The notes: generated from the letters alone by a model not told the origin. Positions 17,236 to 26,954 are shown, counted from the stretch's first letter. The stretch is 64,000 nucleotides of DNA from Roseibacillus ishigakijimensis (GCF_016595415.1 NZ_JAENIO010000014.1:1-64000); one strand, 5' to 3'. Numbers and translations are program-made.

Positions 17236-19080
17236 TCAAAGCTTCAGCTTTCCATCGTTGGCCCCGGGAGCAAAGTTGCTGCGGAAAATCCCGGTGCCCA
17301 GGGCCTTGGGGCCACCCCAATCGACCTCCACCCGGCCATCGCCAAGGACAATGGCGATCAGCTTTTCCTTCATCTTGCGCGCCACCTCCTGATGTTCGGG
17401 GGAAAAGGCCAAATTCTTGACCTCCTGCGGATCGGAGGGCAGATGGTAAAGACCGGGATCGAGCTCCTCGTAAGCCGCAGTGCGAGCCCAGTCCATGTTT
17501 TTGCCCCGCCGCGATTGCAGGGTAAAGAGATACTCTGCGGTCCGGATAAAGGCCCGTGGCCCGGTCACCGCATGGCTCTCTCCCACCACATAGTCCCGGG
17601 GGGGCAACTCACCCGCCGCCACTCTGGCCAAATCCCGTCCATCGAGGTAGGCGAACTCCTCACTCGCCAGATCCGCCCCCCCGGCCGCCAAGACCGTGGG
17701 AGCAATATCTACAAACTCCGTGAAGTCGCGCACCACTTTACCCGCTGGAAAAGCCTTCTTGTCGGAACTCACCACAATGATGGGATTGAGGGTATCCAGG
17801 CGCCAGGGAGTGAACTTGGAAACCGATCCGTGTTCATTGAGCTTCCAACCGTGGTCCCCGCAAACGTAGACGACCATCCACTCCTGTCCTTTGCCCTCAC
17901 TGAATTTTACAAATTCATCAACCGCTTGCCCCACCAGAGAATCGCCATAGGCACAGAAGGCGAAATAGTCCTGCACCATCTTCTGCTTCTCCTCTGCTGA
18001 AAAATGGTCGGTGAAGCCATGAGTCACCATTTTGCGCATCTGCTTGGGCATGGTTTCCAGCTCATCTCCCACAATCGACGGGATCTGATAGGTTTTCTGC
18101 TGAAAACGCTCCCGAAAGCTCTGGGGCGGCAGCACCGGGGTGTGCGGGAAGTCAAATCCGAGGTGGCAGAAAAGAGGCTTGTCGGGATCCACGCCCTGAT
18201 AGGTGAGCTTCCCCTCCCGAAAGGGCTGGCCTTCGTTCCGCAGGTAATCCGCCAGCACCTTGACGTAAAAACCATCCCGGGTCTCCCCGGCTGGACGGGC
18301 GCTCACTCCCGCCAGAATCATCCCGCTATCGATGTGCTTCCCCTTTTTTTCATTGTAATGGCGGAGAATATCATACCGCTCCATGGCCGCCGCCATCTTC
18401 CCCTTCTCCGCCGGGAACGTCTCTTCGTAGCGCTCGGACAAGTAAGTGAAGCCATCCTCAGGGGTGTAGAAGTATTCTAGACTTTGAAAAGGCTCCTCCA
18501 GGGTCTGACCATTGATTTTGGAAAACCAGCCCTTCCCCCACGCGGTCAAGCCTTCCAGATGCAACTCTTTGAAGCCCGCGCTCTGTTGGTAAATGGGGCG
18601 CATCCGGGACGACTGTCCATCAGCCTGAATCTCTTTCAGCCGCACCCCCCGCTTGCCAACATGAAAGGTCTGGTAGCCCATCGCGGCCAGCTTCTCCGGA
18701 AATGGCGGCTGCCAATGCGGCGCGCTGGCATTGTGATACTCGAACTCGTAAATCCCCGAATGCCACGGATAGCGGCCGAAGTGCATCGCCGCCCGCGAGG
18801 GAGCGCAGCCCGGCGAATGGCAGTAGGTATTGATAAAGGTCGTGCCCTGCGCCGCCAGTTTGTCCACCTCGGGGGACTCCACATAGCCCAAGGCACTATG
18901 CTCACGCCCGTCAATGATACGGTTGAAGGCCCGGATGGAATCGTAGCGCTGATCATCGGTCACAATCCACAACACATTGGGCTGACTCTCTCCGGCGAAG
19001 AGCCCGCTCACCCCTCCTCCCAGCGAAAAGACACCCAACATTATTCTCAACCCTCTCACCACCAATCGATTCTTTTTCAT
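17236..19080 (-). CDS. Secreted type I sulfatase (Cys-type)
   Basis: 614 residues. The ATG at 19080 has a good ribosome binding site (CAGGAG) and starts a signal peptide ([16 protein letters not shown]). The formylglycine motif CxPSR is present as CAPSR with Cys92, and the metal-binding start TDDQRYDS (Asp42, Asp43) and the [16 protein letters not shown] segments are intact, so it should hydrolyse a sulfate ester once Cys92 is converted to formylglycine. The substrate is unknown; the fold variant is like iduronate- or heparan-type sulfatases. No maturating enzyme (FGE or anSME) is in the window. Convergent with the acidic-tail gene and divergent from the choice-of-anchor A gene. Confidence 0.95.
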   Translation of the reverse strand: MKKNRLVVRGLRIMLGVFSLGGGVSGLFAGESQPNVLWIVTDDQRYDSIRAFNRIIDGREHSALGYVESPEVDKLAAQGTTFINTYCHSPGCAPSRAAMHFGRYPWHSGIYEFEYHNASAPHWQPPFPEKLAAMGYQTFHVGKRGVRLKEIQADGQSSRMRPIYQQSAGFKELHLEGLTAWGKGWFSKINGQTLEEPFQSLEYFYTPEDGFTYLSERYEETFPAEKGKMAAAMERYDILRHYNEKKGKHIDSGMILAGVSARPAGETRDGFYVKVLADYLRNEGQPFREGKLTYQGVDPDKPLFCHLGFDFPHTPVLPPQSFRERFQQKTYQIPSIVGDELETMPKQMRKMVTHGFTDHFSAEEKQKMVQDYFAFCAYGDSLVGQAVDEFVKFSEGKGQEWMVVYVCGDHGWKLNEHGSVSKFTPWRLDTLNPIIVVSSDKKAFPAGKVVRDFTEFVDIAPTVLAAGGADLASEEFAYLDGRDLARVAAGELPPRDYVVGESHAVTGPRAFIRTAEYLFTLQSRRGKNMDWARTAAYEELDPGLYHLPSDPQEVKNLAFSPEHQEVARKMKEKLIAIVLGDGRVEVDWGGPKALGTGIFRSNFAPGANDGKLKL

Positions 19081-19392
19081 AGTCTCCTGTTTTATCCGAC
19101 CACAGCGTTCCCCTTCGCAAGCCAGGGGACGAAACTCCGGTCCGGTTGGAGAGAGATGTTTGGCCACCCACGTCCCGTGCAGAAATCCCTCTTCCGTTCC
19201 CCCAAAACCGCTGCCACGAGCAAGTAAAAGTTACCGGGCATTTCACCCTCACTTTGTAAATTTTACCCACAAAAACCAACTCATGAAATCTGGCACAATT
19301 TAACAGGAATCTCGCAACTCTCTCATAAAGAGCAAATTAAAACATAGAGAAAACAACTAGGCACAGGGATAGCTCCATTCTTTCTACCGACC
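19081..19392. promoter_or_regulatory. Divergent intergenic region with candidate promoter
   Basis: A 312-bp, relatively AT-rich gap between divergent sulfatase and choice-of-anchor A genes. A candidate sigma-70 promoter for the rightward gene is TTAACA (19300-19305), 18 bp, CATAAA (19324-19329), ending 63 bp before the ATG. The match is moderate only. No gene or strong hairpin is seen in the rest. Confidence 0.35.
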
Positions 19393-20409
19393 ATGAAAAC
19401 CACAACCCCAAGCAAAACCATGACCCCCCTGCGCAAGACCGCCATTTGTCTTTCGGCCATCGGTTGCGCCCTCGCTACCGCAGTCGAAGGGGCCAGCCTG
19501 TCTCAAGCCGCCCCCTACAACGTGTTCACCTTTGGAGACCTCACCCTCACCAACGTAGATTCCGAAGGCCGGGTCGCGGTGGGAGGCCAGGCCAATCTCA
19601 CCAATTTCGGCATCGGAAGCACCTTCCAGGGCCGTGCGGCCAGCGCGGGAGACTCCCTCATCGTGGCCGGCAATCTCAACTATCGAGGTGGTGAGGTCCA
19701 CTATGGAAATGCCTACTACGGCGGCAACCTCATCAGCGCTCCAGCCATCCCCAATGGCACTCTCAATCAAGGCAACCCTCTGGACTTTGCCAGCGCGCAA
19801 TCCCACCTCACCCGGTCCTCCACCTACTGGTCAGGGCTCACCGCCAATGGGGCCACCAACGACAACTATGGCGGCATCAATCTCATCGGCACCGATCCGG
19901 ACCTCAACATTTTCGAGGTCTCCGGCCAAATGCTCTCCTCCGCGTGGGGAGTGACCATCGATGCGCCCGCCGGTTCCACCGTTCTGGTCAATGTTAATGG
20001 CGCCGACAATCAGTTCAAGAATCTCGGCATCAGCTTCTCCGACATCAATGGCGACAACACCGGCACGACCAACCGGGAACACGTGCTCTACAATTTCTTC
20101 GAAAGCTCCACCCTGCGCATCGAGTCCATCAGTGTGCAAGGCAGTCTGCTGGCCCCCCATGCCGATGTTGCCTTCAATAACGGCAATCTGGAAGGCAACC
20201 TCATCGCAAACACCGTGACCGGAACCGGGGAGGCCCACGACTACCTCTTCGAAGGCACCTTGCCAGAGGAGACCCCCGTCTTGCCACCCATCAGCGGGCG
20301 CTCCCTGCCTTTCCCGGGCGAGGGTGAGAGCGCGGTTCCCGAGCCCTCCACCGCCCTCTTGAGCGCTCTCTTCGGCTCACTCGCGCTCCTGAACCGGCGC
20401 CGTTCCTGA
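19393..20409 (+). CDS. Choice-of-anchor A family protein with PEP-CTERM sorting signal
   Basis: 338 residues. A signal peptide (residues about 13-35) is followed by a choice-of-anchor A domain: YNVFTFGDLTLTNVDSEGRV, then repeated strands with SLIVAGNLNYRGG and a late LLAPHADVAFNNGNLEGNL segment. The last 25 residues are a classical PEP-CTERM tail: VPEPSTA, a hydrophobic helix (LLSALFGSLALL) and a basic end (NRRRS). In the family such proteins are exported, then cleaved and anchored or released by an exosortase (EpsH/XrtA type), which is not in this window. Role probably in extracellular matrix or surface. An upstream sigma-70-like promoter is possible; a weak hairpin follows the stop. Confidence 0.92.
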   Translation: MKTTTPSKTMTPLRKTAICLSAIGCALATAVEGASLSQAAPYNVFTFGDLTLTNVDSEGRVAVGGQANLTNFGIGSTFQGRAASAGDSLIVAGNLNYRGGEVHYGNAYYGGNLISAPAIPNGTLNQGNPLDFASAQSHLTRSSTYWSGLTANGATNDNYGGINLIGTDPDLNIFEVSGQMLSSAWGVTIDAPAGSTVLVNVNGADNQFKNLGISFSDINGDNTGTTNREHVLYNFFESSTLRIESISVQGSLLAPHADVAFNNGNLEGNLIANTVTGTGEAHDYLFEGTLPEETPVLPPISGRSLPFPGEGESAVPEPSTALLSALFGSLALLNRRRS

Positions 20410-20411
20410 GT

Positions 20412-20434
20412 TTCGTGGCTTTTCCACGGGTTTT
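20412..20434 (+). terminator. Weak possible terminator after choice-of-anchor A gene
   Basis: A 5-bp stem (CGTGG/CCACG, 20414-20428) extended by two G-T pairs, loop CTTTT, followed by TTTTC. It starts 3 bp after the stop codon. Short stem, so only a possible terminator. Confidence 0.4.
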
Positions 20435-20534
20435 CAAAGTTGACAGCATGTCCACCCCCGTGGGTCCCTGCTCCGCTTCCGGGGGGAAAGCGGGGTGGGG
20501 ATTTTCTCTTGCCAAGAACAGCCCTCCCCGCCAC

Positions 20535-20855
20535 ATGGAGAAGATGGAATTCACCAACGTCACCGCCCTGGCCAAAGGCAATGTCTACTTCGAAGGAAAA
20601 GTCATTTCCCACACCATCCTCCTTCCCGATGGCAGCAAAAAGACCCTCGGTGCCATCCTGCCCGGGGAGTATCACTTCGGGACCGAAGCCGCCGAGCGCA
20701 TGGACATCGTCGGCGGGTCCTGCCACTATCAGCTCGACGGAAGCACCAGCGAACAAGAAGTCGGGGAAGGCTCCTTTTTCGAAGTGGCGGCCCATTCCGG
20801 CTTCACCATCACCGTGACCGGCGAGCCCTGCCACTACGTCTGCTCCTACCTGTAA
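20535..20855 (+). CDS. ppnP: Pyrimidine/purine nucleoside phosphorylase PpnP (DUF1255 cupin)
   Basis: 106 residues from the ATG at 20535, or 103 from 20544; family members are 94-105 residues. It is a single small cupin barrel with the family pattern visible throughout: VYFEGKVISH, GEYHFGTEAAERMDIVGG, EGSFFEVAAHSGFTITV and the final CHYVCSYL that parallels the YLCRYL end of the E. coli protein. Family members catalyse phosphorolysis of many nucleosides to base and ribose 1-phosphate. Soluble, cytoplasmic. It stands alone between a surface-protein gene and a convergent DUF4437 gene. The longer upstream frame carries no homology. Confidence 0.88.
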   Translation: MEKMEFTNVTALAKGNVYFEGKVISHTILLPDGSKKTLGAILPGEYHFGTEAAERMDIVGGSCHYQLDGSTSEQEVGEGSFFEVAAHSGFTITVTGEPCHYVCSYL

Positions 20856-20894
20856 GAGCCACCACGCGTTCTCTCATAGGGAGAAGAACCCGCC

Positions 20895-21788
20895 CTACTC
20901 GCTCCGCACGAGGTAGCGCCCACTGCTGCGGAGATAGAGGATGGCTCCCTCCCCCTCCCCGGGCACCCTGAGGGACAGCGGCCGTCCACTTCCCCAGTAG
21001 CTTCCAGCCCGGAGTTCGCGGGGGTCGTCCGCCCCCTCTCCGGCCGCCACAATCGCTCCCTCCACCACGACTAGGCGGAGTTCCCCGCCACCAGCCGCGA
21101 GGCCGAGGCTCCCCACAAAGCCGGGGGGCAGCTTGAGCAAAGAGCCGTTGCTCCTTCCCTCATCATCTTTCACCCAGAGCAAGGCCACCTCGGGAGAGGG
21201 GCCTTCCCCGGAACCCACAATGCGGGTGCTTTCCGAAGAATCCAGCCACACAATGTTGTCGGCGTGGACGTTGACAGGGCGCTCGCCATTGTCGGTGGCT
21301 TGTGCGGACGGGAGGACCAGATAGGGCCCGCTATCAATTTCGATATAGGCCACGTTCCTCTCACCCCGCGCTGCCGTGATGTGGTCCTCTCCCGCCGGTT
21401 GCGTCCAGTAGGAGCCAGCCGGCATCCACATCTTGGCCGCCGCTGGATCGTCATTATGGATTTCCCCCGCCAAAACCACCCCCCGGTAAGTCACATTATG
21501 GATGTGTGGCGGGGAGGCAAAGCCCTCTCGAAAAGTGACCAGAAAACCCGTCGCCCCCTCCCGCGCCCGATCGCCCCACAGATTGGCCGCCTGCGGGCTC
21601 TGATCCCCGCGGGCCGGATTCAGGGGCGTCCAAGTCACCTCATCATGGGCCAGCATCTTTTCTCCCTTCGCGGCCGGAGCTTCCGCCCCCGCCTCCTCGG
21701 CCTGGAGATGGGCCTGCAGGACCACTACTCCGCTCAACAACCCGAGGGGAGCCCCCAAGGCAAACAGTCGTGATAATTTCATCCTCAT
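20895..21788 (-). CDS. Secreted DUF4437 double-cupin protein
   Basis: 297 residues from the ATG at 21788 (21782 and 21800 are alternatives). A signal peptide runs to about residue 30 ([23 protein letters not shown]). The rest is two cupin-like halves as in DUF4437: the first with [20 protein letters not shown] and [15 protein letters not shown], the second with [10 protein letters not shown] and SYWGSGRP. The HxH in SPPHIHN could bind a metal. The function of the family is unknown; proteins of this type are often near oxidoreductases, and here the next gene upstream on the same strand is a quinone oxidoreductase 48 bp away. Confidence 0.85.
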   Translation of the reverse strand: MRMKLSRLFALGAPLGLLSGVVVLQAHLQAEEAGAEAPAAKGEKMLAHDEVTWTPLNPARGDQSPQAANLWGDRAREGATGFLVTFREGFASPPHIHNVTYRGVVLAGEIHNDDPAAAKMWMPAGSYWTQPAGEDHITAARGERNVAYIEIDSGPYLVLPSAQATDNGERPVNVHADNIVWLDSSESTRIVGSGEGPSPEVALLWVKDDEGRSNGSLLKLPPGFVGSLGLAAGGGELRLVVVEGAIVAAGEGADDPRELRAGSYWGSGRPLSLRVPGEGEGAILYLRSSGRYLVRSE

Positions 21789-21836
21789 AACAATAAACAT
21801 AAGAACTTACGAAAAACACCTCGCGATCCACTTTTC

Positions 21837-22829
21837 TCAATGTTCGAGAACCACCTTCCCCATGCCCCGACCGCTCTGCAGCCGGGCGTGAGCTTCTTCC
21901 ACCTGCTCCAGCACATAAGGGTTCTCGTCGAGAACCACCTGCACCGCCCCCTCTTCCACAATGGCCGCTAGATCGGTGAGAATGGCCTGATGCGTTTCCC
22001 GCCGAAAGTCATGCAGCATGGGAATGAGCATGAAAACCACATGCAGAGAAAGACCCTTGAAGTGAACAGGGGTGAGGTCCAGCTCGCACATCGAGACCGT
22101 GGTTGCAATCTGACCATTGAGGGCGGCGGCCTCGAAGGAATTCGGCAGATTGGCTCCCCCCACTGAGTCGAAAATCAAGTCGAAGCCCGCCCCAGCGGTG
22201 TGCTTTTCCACGTAATCGGCCACGGCTTCGTTTTTGTAATGAATGGCGGTCGCCCCCAGCTTCTCGATGAGAGCCAGCTGCTGGTCCCCTCCCCCGGTGG
22301 CAAAAACCTCCGCTCCCCAGTAGCGCGCCAGTTGCAAGGCAAGGTGGCCCACCCCGCCCGAACCTCCGTGCACGAGCACTTTCTGCCCGGGGGCAATGCC
22401 CGCCCGCTGCAAACCCTCGTATGCGGTGATGGCAACCAGAGGCAGAGCCGCCGCCTCCCGCATGCTCAGGTTGGCCGGCTTCCTCGCAATCAGGCGACTG
22501 TCCGCCGCAATGTATTCCGCCAAGGTTCCCGGCAAGTCGGCCAAGCCCCCCGCGCATCCGTAGACCTCGTCACCAATCGCGAAGCCCTCCACCCCCGCTC
22601 CGACCGCCTCCACCGTGCCGGCGAAATCCATCCCCAGAAGGGCCGGAATCTCGGGCGACAGCGGGAGTTCGCTGCCCATATTGCGAATCATGGTATCGAC
22701 CGTATTCACACTGGAGGCCGCGATTTTGACCAAAACTTCGCCGGCTTTGGCCTCCGGCCGGGGCACCTCGGCCACCTCGAAGGGGGCTTTCTCACCATAG
22801 GAATTCAGGAGCATTGCTTTCATCGTCAT
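21837..22829 (-). CDS. Zinc-independent MDR-family quinone oxidoreductase
   Basis: 330 residues from the ATG at 22829; the long upstream extension of the frame runs through the divergent LysR gene and is rejected. A medium-chain dehydrogenase/reductase of the NADPH:quinone oxidoreductase group: N-terminal GroES-like domain (AAVEVAEVPRPEAKAGEVLVK-like start, seen as PEAKAGEVLVKIAASSVNTVD), then a Rossmann domain with the nucleotide-binding VHGGSGGVGHLALQLA motif. The structural and catalytic zinc ligands of alcohol dehydrogenases are absent. Probably reduces quinones or reactive aldehydes with NADPH. Divergent from a LysR regulator that likely controls it; the DUF4437 gene 48 bp downstream may be co-transcribed. 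Confidence 0.92.
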   Translation of the reverse strand: MTMKAMLLNSYGEKAPFEVAEVPRPEAKAGEVLVKIAASSVNTVDTMIRNMGSELPLSPEIPALLGMDFAGTVEAVGAGVEGFAIGDEVYGCAGGLADLPGTLAEYIAADSRLIARKPANLSMREAAALPLVAITAYEGLQRAGIAPGQKVLVHGGSGGVGHLALQLARYWGAEVFATGGGDQQLALIEKLGATAIHYKNEAVADYVEKHTAGAGFDLIFDSVGGANLPNSFEAAALNGQIATTVSMCELDLTPVHFKGLSLHVVFMLIPMLHDFRRETHQAILTDLAAIVEEGAVQVVLDENPYVLEQVEEAHARLQSGRGMGKVVLEH

Positions 22830-22911
22830 TTTTCCGCGATTGTTGTTTTCGCTAGACTGCAGACTACCTCCCCCCTTTCTATTTGGGAAATTGGTTATTA
22901 AAATTGATTCG
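22830..22911. promoter_or_regulatory. Shared LysR/quinone oxidoreductase control region
   Basis: 82 bp between divergently transcribed genes. An AT-rich half near the LysR start holds ATTGGT followed by ATTGAT (about 22890-22908), spanning the T-N11-A pattern of LysR boxes, and AGACTGCAGACT lies closer to the oxidoreductase. The divergent arrangement is the usual one for a LysR regulator and its target. Confidence 0.45.
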
Positions 22912-23781
22912 ATGAGCCATTCCAATCCTTCTTTCAAACTCGAGACCGATCTCCTCGCCCTGCGTTCTTTCGTCGCGGTGGTGGAAGAAGGAGGCTTCTC
23001 AGCGGCGGCCAAGCGCGTCCACCGCTCCCAGTCCGCCATTAGCCTGCAAATCGCCAAGCTGGAGGACCGGCTCCACAACAAACTGCTGGAGCGCACCAGC
23101 CGCTCGGTGACCATGACCCCCGCTGGAGAAACCTTCCTGAGCTATGCCCGGCGCATTCTGGCTCTTGCGGACGAAGCCAGCCTGGCAGTGAGCGCGCCGG
23201 ACGAACCCACCCGCCTGCGGGTGGGCTTTGCGGACTACCTCGCCCCCCTGCACTTGCCTGCCCTCCTCGCCCGCTTTCGCCGCGCACACCCCAATTGCGA
23301 CCTCACCCTCAATCTCGGTCTGGGCGGCCCTTTGCTGACCTCCTTGCAAAAGGATGAACTCGACCTCGTCTTTGCCGGTCCCGAGTCTCCGGCCGGGCAA
23401 TTGCTTTGGGAGGAACAACTGGTCTGGACGGGCCATCTCCCTGCGGAGGGAAGCTCCACCCCCCTGGACCTGGTCCTCATGCCCTCGCCCTGTAGCTACC
23501 GCGCCATCGCCTTCGATACCCTGGCAAAAATCAACCGCACCTGGAAGCTCTCCATCGAGGCCAATTCCGTGCAAGCCGTGGAATCGACCCTGCAAGCCGG
23601 GCTGGGGCTGAGCGTTCTTCCCCGCTCGGCCGTGCCCGACAGCCTGCCCATCATCCGAGAAGGCCTCCCCGAGCTCCCCAAGACCTCGGTGCGGGCTCAC
23701 CGCAACCCCAACCAAGAGCACAATCCCTATCTGCAGCGCTTCATCGACTTTCTGGTGGAAGGGATGGATGCGGCGGCCTGA
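22912..23781 (+). CDS. LysR family transcriptional regulator
   Basis: 289 residues from the ATG at 22912. Residues about 13-72 form the winged helix-turn-helix (LLALRSFVAVVEEGGFSAAA, then SQSAISLQIAKLEDRL), followed by the linker helix and a periplasmic-binding-like effector domain (LRVGFADYL through VESTLQAGLGLSVLPRSAV). It resembles the group that includes regulators of quinone reductases and efflux genes. By the usual LysR logic it represses itself and activates the divergent oxidoreductase when an effector binds. The earlier start at 22840 would use an unlikely N-terminus and is not preferred. Confidence 0.94.
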   Translation: MSHSNPSFKLETDLLALRSFVAVVEEGGFSAAAKRVHRSQSAISLQIAKLEDRLHNKLLERTSRSVTMTPAGETFLSYARRILALADEASLAVSAPDEPTRLRVGFADYLAPLHLPALLARFRRAHPNCDLTLNLGLGGPLLTSLQKDELDLVFAGPESPAGQLLWEEQLVWTGHLPAEGSSTPLDLVLMPSPCSYRAIAFDTLAKINRTWKLSIEANSVQAVESTLQAGLGLSVLPRSAVPDSLPIIREGLPELPKTSVRAHRNPNQEHNPYLQRFIDFLVEGMDAAA

Positions 23782-23861
23782 TACCCAGACAAGCCTTCCG
23801 CTGAGCCAGGGATGAAACTTCAGAATTTCACGTGCCAGGCAGAGAGAAGACTCCTCCGCCC

Positions 23862-25661
23862 TCAATCCTGCAGAATAATCTGCCCCCGATACTTTCGAGC
23901 ATAAGGAATAAAACCAAAGGCGGTCAGCAGCATGACCCCGGCAAAAAACCAGAAATAGGACGCGCCCTCGAGACGGCTGCCTCCCCCACTGTAGTTGGCC
24001 ACCTCAAAGGGATAGCGTCGCTCTTCCGCGCTTTCTCCTTCCTGGCCCAGCCCCAGCTCGCGTTTGCGCTTTTCCAGCCAGGGCTCGGCCGGGACAAAGA
24101 CATCGGACCAGGATTTCTTTTTCTCGGCCACCACCTCGGGCAGGGTCAGCGTCACTCCCTGGTCCCACTTGGTCTTGCTCTTACCGTCCGGCCCCGGCGA
24201 GGAGAGCCGCACCGTGCGTGAATTCAATACGCGGTAGTCCAAGGGCTGTCCCCAGAGGTCCTTCCACTGGCCGTCTTCATTAAAGGTGGCGGGGAAAGAG
24301 CCCTCCCGCAGCTCCAGAGCCGCTAGCGCCTGCGCAAACACGCCCTCCTCAGCGAACATGAGATCGTCCCCAGTGCCGATTTCACCATCCGCCCCCGCGT
24401 AGCCGGTGGCGTCGTCCGCATACAGTTCCGTCTTTTCCGGCACGGGGATGGCGATGAGACGATTGATCCCAGCGGTGAACACATTACCCAGCGCCACCGC
24501 GAAGAGGAAAAAGCACATCACCATCGACTTCATGGTCTTGGGCGCCTGCGTGTAGGCGAACTCCAGCGCGACAATGGAGACCATCACCTCGGAGGCCGTC
24601 AGGAGAGCGTAGGCCAGCACCTGCCAACCGACGTTGGGACTCGCCCCAGCATCAATGCGCATCTGGGTGAGGGCCACCAAGACAAAGGAAGAGGACATCA
24701 CGAACAAGCCAATCCCGATTTTCCGCAAGGGCGTCAGGGCCCAGACCTTGTCGAGGGCGGGATACAGCCCGTAGGCAAAGAGCGGAATGAAGCTCAGCAC
24801 GAAGAGGGAATTGAGAGACTGCAGCTGGGACGGCAGCCAGTGGTGCCCCAGAAAGTGGCGGTCCATATCCTGGGCCTGAAAGACCCAGCTGGAACCCGTT
24901 TGATCGAAGAGCGCCCAAAACATGGCCACAAAGAGATAGAGCGGGGCTAGGGCCAGGACACTGCGCAGCCCTTCCGGGCTCTTCAGCTCCGCAAGGGTTT
25001 GCTCTTTCTTAACCGGAATGTGCACGAAGCGGGTGCGGCCTAGCCAGAAGACAAAGGTCGCCAGAGCCATCAGCACTCCCGGCACCCCGAAGGCCCAATG
25101 GGGACCATACCACTGCAACAACCAGGGCGTCAGCAACATCGAGACCATGGCCCCGAGGTTGATGGAGAAATAGAACCAGTTGAAAATCTTCGGCAAAAGA
25201 TGGGCATTGGTCGCCCCAAACTGGTCCCCCACGTGGGCCGAGACACAGGGTTTGATGCCGCCGGAACCAATGGCAATGAGAGCCAGCCCGCCGAAGAGCC
25301 ACCACCGGGCATCACCAGCCACCCCCATCAAGGCGAGAGCACCGTGACCCAGCACGTAGACCACCGAAAGATAAATGATGGTGCGGTATTTCCCCCAAAA
25401 CAAATCCGCCAGAAGGGCCCCGGCCACCGGAGTGAAGTAGACCCAAAAGTTGAAGAGATGGTAATTGGAGGAAGCGATGGTCTCACTCATCGCCTCGCCC
25501 GGAGTGTCATTCATGAGGTGCAAATACTGCACCATGAAAACGGCCAGAATGCCCTTCATGCCATAGAAGGAAAAGCGCTCGGCCGCTTCGTTGCCGATGA
25601 TGTGCGGCACACCAGGAGGCATACCGGTGTGATTGCCGGGTTTGGTTGCGTAACGGGACAT
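23862..25661 (-). CDS. POT/PTR2 family proton-coupled peptide transporter
   Basis: 599 residues; bacterial POT transporters are usually about 490-520. The first signature is clear (NEAAERFSFYGMKGILAVFM, the ExxERFxYYG helix 1 motif), then the second PTR2 region (TPVAGALLADLFWGKYRT) and about 12-14 hydrophobic helices ending at ASYFWFFAGVMLLTAFGFIP. It takes up di- and tripeptides with protons. The extra length comes from a roughly 150-residue hydrophilic insertion between the last helices (from TELYADDATGYAG to LGLGQEGESAEE), acidic and with an Asp/Gly-rich stretch. That insertion probably faces the periplasm. Confidence 0.93.
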   Translation of the reverse strand: MSRYATKPGNHTGMPPGVPHIIGNEAAERFSFYGMKGILAVFMVQYLHLMNDTPGEAMSETIASSNYHLFNFWVYFTPVAGALLADLFWGKYRTIIYLSVVYVLGHGALALMGVAGDARWWLFGGLALIAIGSGGIKPCVSAHVGDQFGATNAHLLPKIFNWFYFSINLGAMVSMLLTPWLLQWYGPHWAFGVPGVLMALATFVFWLGRTRFVHIPVKKEQTLAELKSPEGLRSVLALAPLYLFVAMFWALFDQTGSSWVFQAQDMDRHFLGHHWLPSQLQSLNSLFVLSFIPLFAYGLYPALDKVWALTPLRKIGIGLFVMSSSFVLVALTQMRIDAGASPNVGWQVLAYALLTASEVMVSIVALEFAYTQAPKTMKSMVMCFFLFAVALGNVFTAGINRLIAIPVPEKTELYADDATGYAGADGEIGTGDDLMFAEEGVFAQALAALELREGSFPATFNEDGQWKDLWGQPLDYRVLNSRTVRLSSPGPDGKSKTKWDQGVTLTLPEVVAEKKKSWSDVFVPAEPWLEKRKRELGLGQEGESAEERRYPFEVANYSGGGSRLEGASYFWFFAGVMLLTAFGFIPYARKYRGQIILQD

Positions 25662-25767
25662 AGTCGATTTCGAAAAGTGAAGCTCAAAAAGAGCAGAATT
25701 GCGATGATTTTTGTCGCGAAGTCAGGATGGCAGCAATCGGCGGGCCGGGACTTGGCATTTCCCCGCA

Positions 25768-25806
25768 AAAACTTGTCCTCGCTTGCGCCGGGAAAACAAG
25801 TTTTCC
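25768..25806 (+). promoter_or_regulatory. Overlapping inverted repeats upstream of the propeller gene
   Basis: GGAAAAC-AA-GTTTTCC (25791-25806) is a perfect palindrome with 7-bp arms ending 11 bp before the ATG. It overlaps a second pair of perfect 9-bp arms (AAAACTTGT at 25768-25776, ACAAGTTTT at 25796-25804). The two pairings exclude each other. Either an operator or an RNA structure around the ribosome binding site. Confidence 0.45.
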
Positions 25807-25817
25807 AGTTTGACGCC

Positions 25818-26921
25818 ATGTTGACTCTCCGTCCTTTTCTCACCCTCGCCACCGCGCTCTTGGCAGCCCCCCTGGCGGCCCAATTCCAGCCCACCGAAGT
25901 GTTGCAAGCGCTTTCAGAAGACGAGCAAGTGCTCGGCCACAATGGCTTGCGCTACCGGGTGCATCGGGACTGGGCGAAAGTTGATCGCGAGGTGGCCCCG
26001 GTCATCAACGCCCATGCCATGGTCGCAAGTGAAGACGGCCTTTATTATCTCGTCACCGATCATCCCAAGAATGCCATCATCGTGCTCAAACCAGACGGAA
26101 GCTATGTGCGCAGCTTTGGCGAAAATCTGAAGGGAGGCCACGGCATCGACCTCGTGCGAGAGGGCGAGCGGGAGCTCATCGTCCATGTCGATTGCGGCTG
26201 GGCCTTCAGTGCGGAAGGAAAAGCCAGCAAGCAAACGGGCTCGGTGAACCTCCTCACCAAAGAAGGCGAGCTGGTGCGCACCCTGCCCTCCCCCGTGGAC
26301 CTCGGGCTGGAGAAGGAAGGCACCTACTACGGCCCCTGCGATGTCGCCATCACCCCCGATAACGACATCATTGTGATCGACGGTTACGGAAGCCAGCGGG
26401 TGCTCCACTTCACTTTGGAAGGAGAATTGGTCCGCCACTGGGGGGGCCGTCGGCCGGGAGAAGAATCCGACATCTCCAATGGTCATGGCATTTCCCTGGA
26501 CTCCGAAGATCCCGCCGGACCAGTGCTCTGGATCAGCTCCCGGGAGCAAAACCAGCTGAAACGCTTCACCCTCGAAGGCGAACACCTGAGCACCATCGAC
26601 TTGCCTGGGGCCTACGCCGGCCAAGCCGTCTTCCACGGCGACCACATCTACACCGGCGTTTGCTGGTCCAAGCACCCGAAAACGGGAGAAAAGCTGAACA
26701 AGAGCGGATTTGTCGCCGTCCTGGACCGCAAGACCCACCGCTTGCTCTCGGTGCCGGGTGGGAGCGAACCTCTTTACGAGGAGGGCAAGCTGACCTCCAT
26801 CTCCCAGCAACACCCCGTCTTCCTCCACGTCCACGATCTCATGGTCGACCCGGCGGGAAATATCTTTGTGATGGAATGGAATGCCGCCTGCCGCTACCCC
26901 TTCAAACTCGAGAAGCTGTAG
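25818..26921 (+). CDS. Secreted six-bladed beta-propeller (NHL-type) protein
   Basis: 367 residues from the ATG at 25818, which begins a signal peptide (LTLATALLAAPLAAQF). The body consists of NHL-like blades with recurring strand pairs: DGLYYLVTDHPKNAIIVLK, GPCDVAITPDNDIIVIDGYG, SQRVLHFTLEGELVRHWGG and DLMVDPAGNIFVMEWN. This is a six-bladed propeller fold of the type found in peptidylglycine lyases and in many planctomycete secreted proteins. No catalytic motif for a specific enzyme is evident; binding or scaffolding outside the cell is as likely. Convergent with RNase R, 33 bp away. The longer upstream frame overlaps the peptide transporter promoter region and is not used. Confidence 0.85.
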   Translation: MLTLRPFLTLATALLAAPLAAQFQPTEVLQALSEDEQVLGHNGLRYRVHRDWAKVDREVAPVINAHAMVASEDGLYYLVTDHPKNAIIVLKPDGSYVRSFGENLKGGHGIDLVREGERELIVHVDCGWAFSAEGKASKQTGSVNLLTKEGELVRTLPSPVDLGLEKEGTYYGPCDVAITPDNDIIVIDGYGSQRVLHFTLEGELVRHWGGRRPGEESDISNGHGISLDSEDPAGPVLWISSREQNQLKRFTLEGEHLSTIDLPGAYAGQAVFHGDHIYTGVCWSKHPKTGEKLNKSGFVAVLDRKTHRLLSVPGGSEPLYEEGKLTSISQQHPVFLHVHDLMVDPAGNIFVMEWNAACRYPFKLEKL

Positions 26922-26954
26922 CAACGCGGCAATCCCGTCCTTGGGCAAGCATCC

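Noticed and set aside
19291-19307. TGGCAC sequence as a sigma-54 promoter of the choice-of-anchor A gene
   Set aside because: The GC of the -12 element does not follow at the required distance, so the spacing is wrong.
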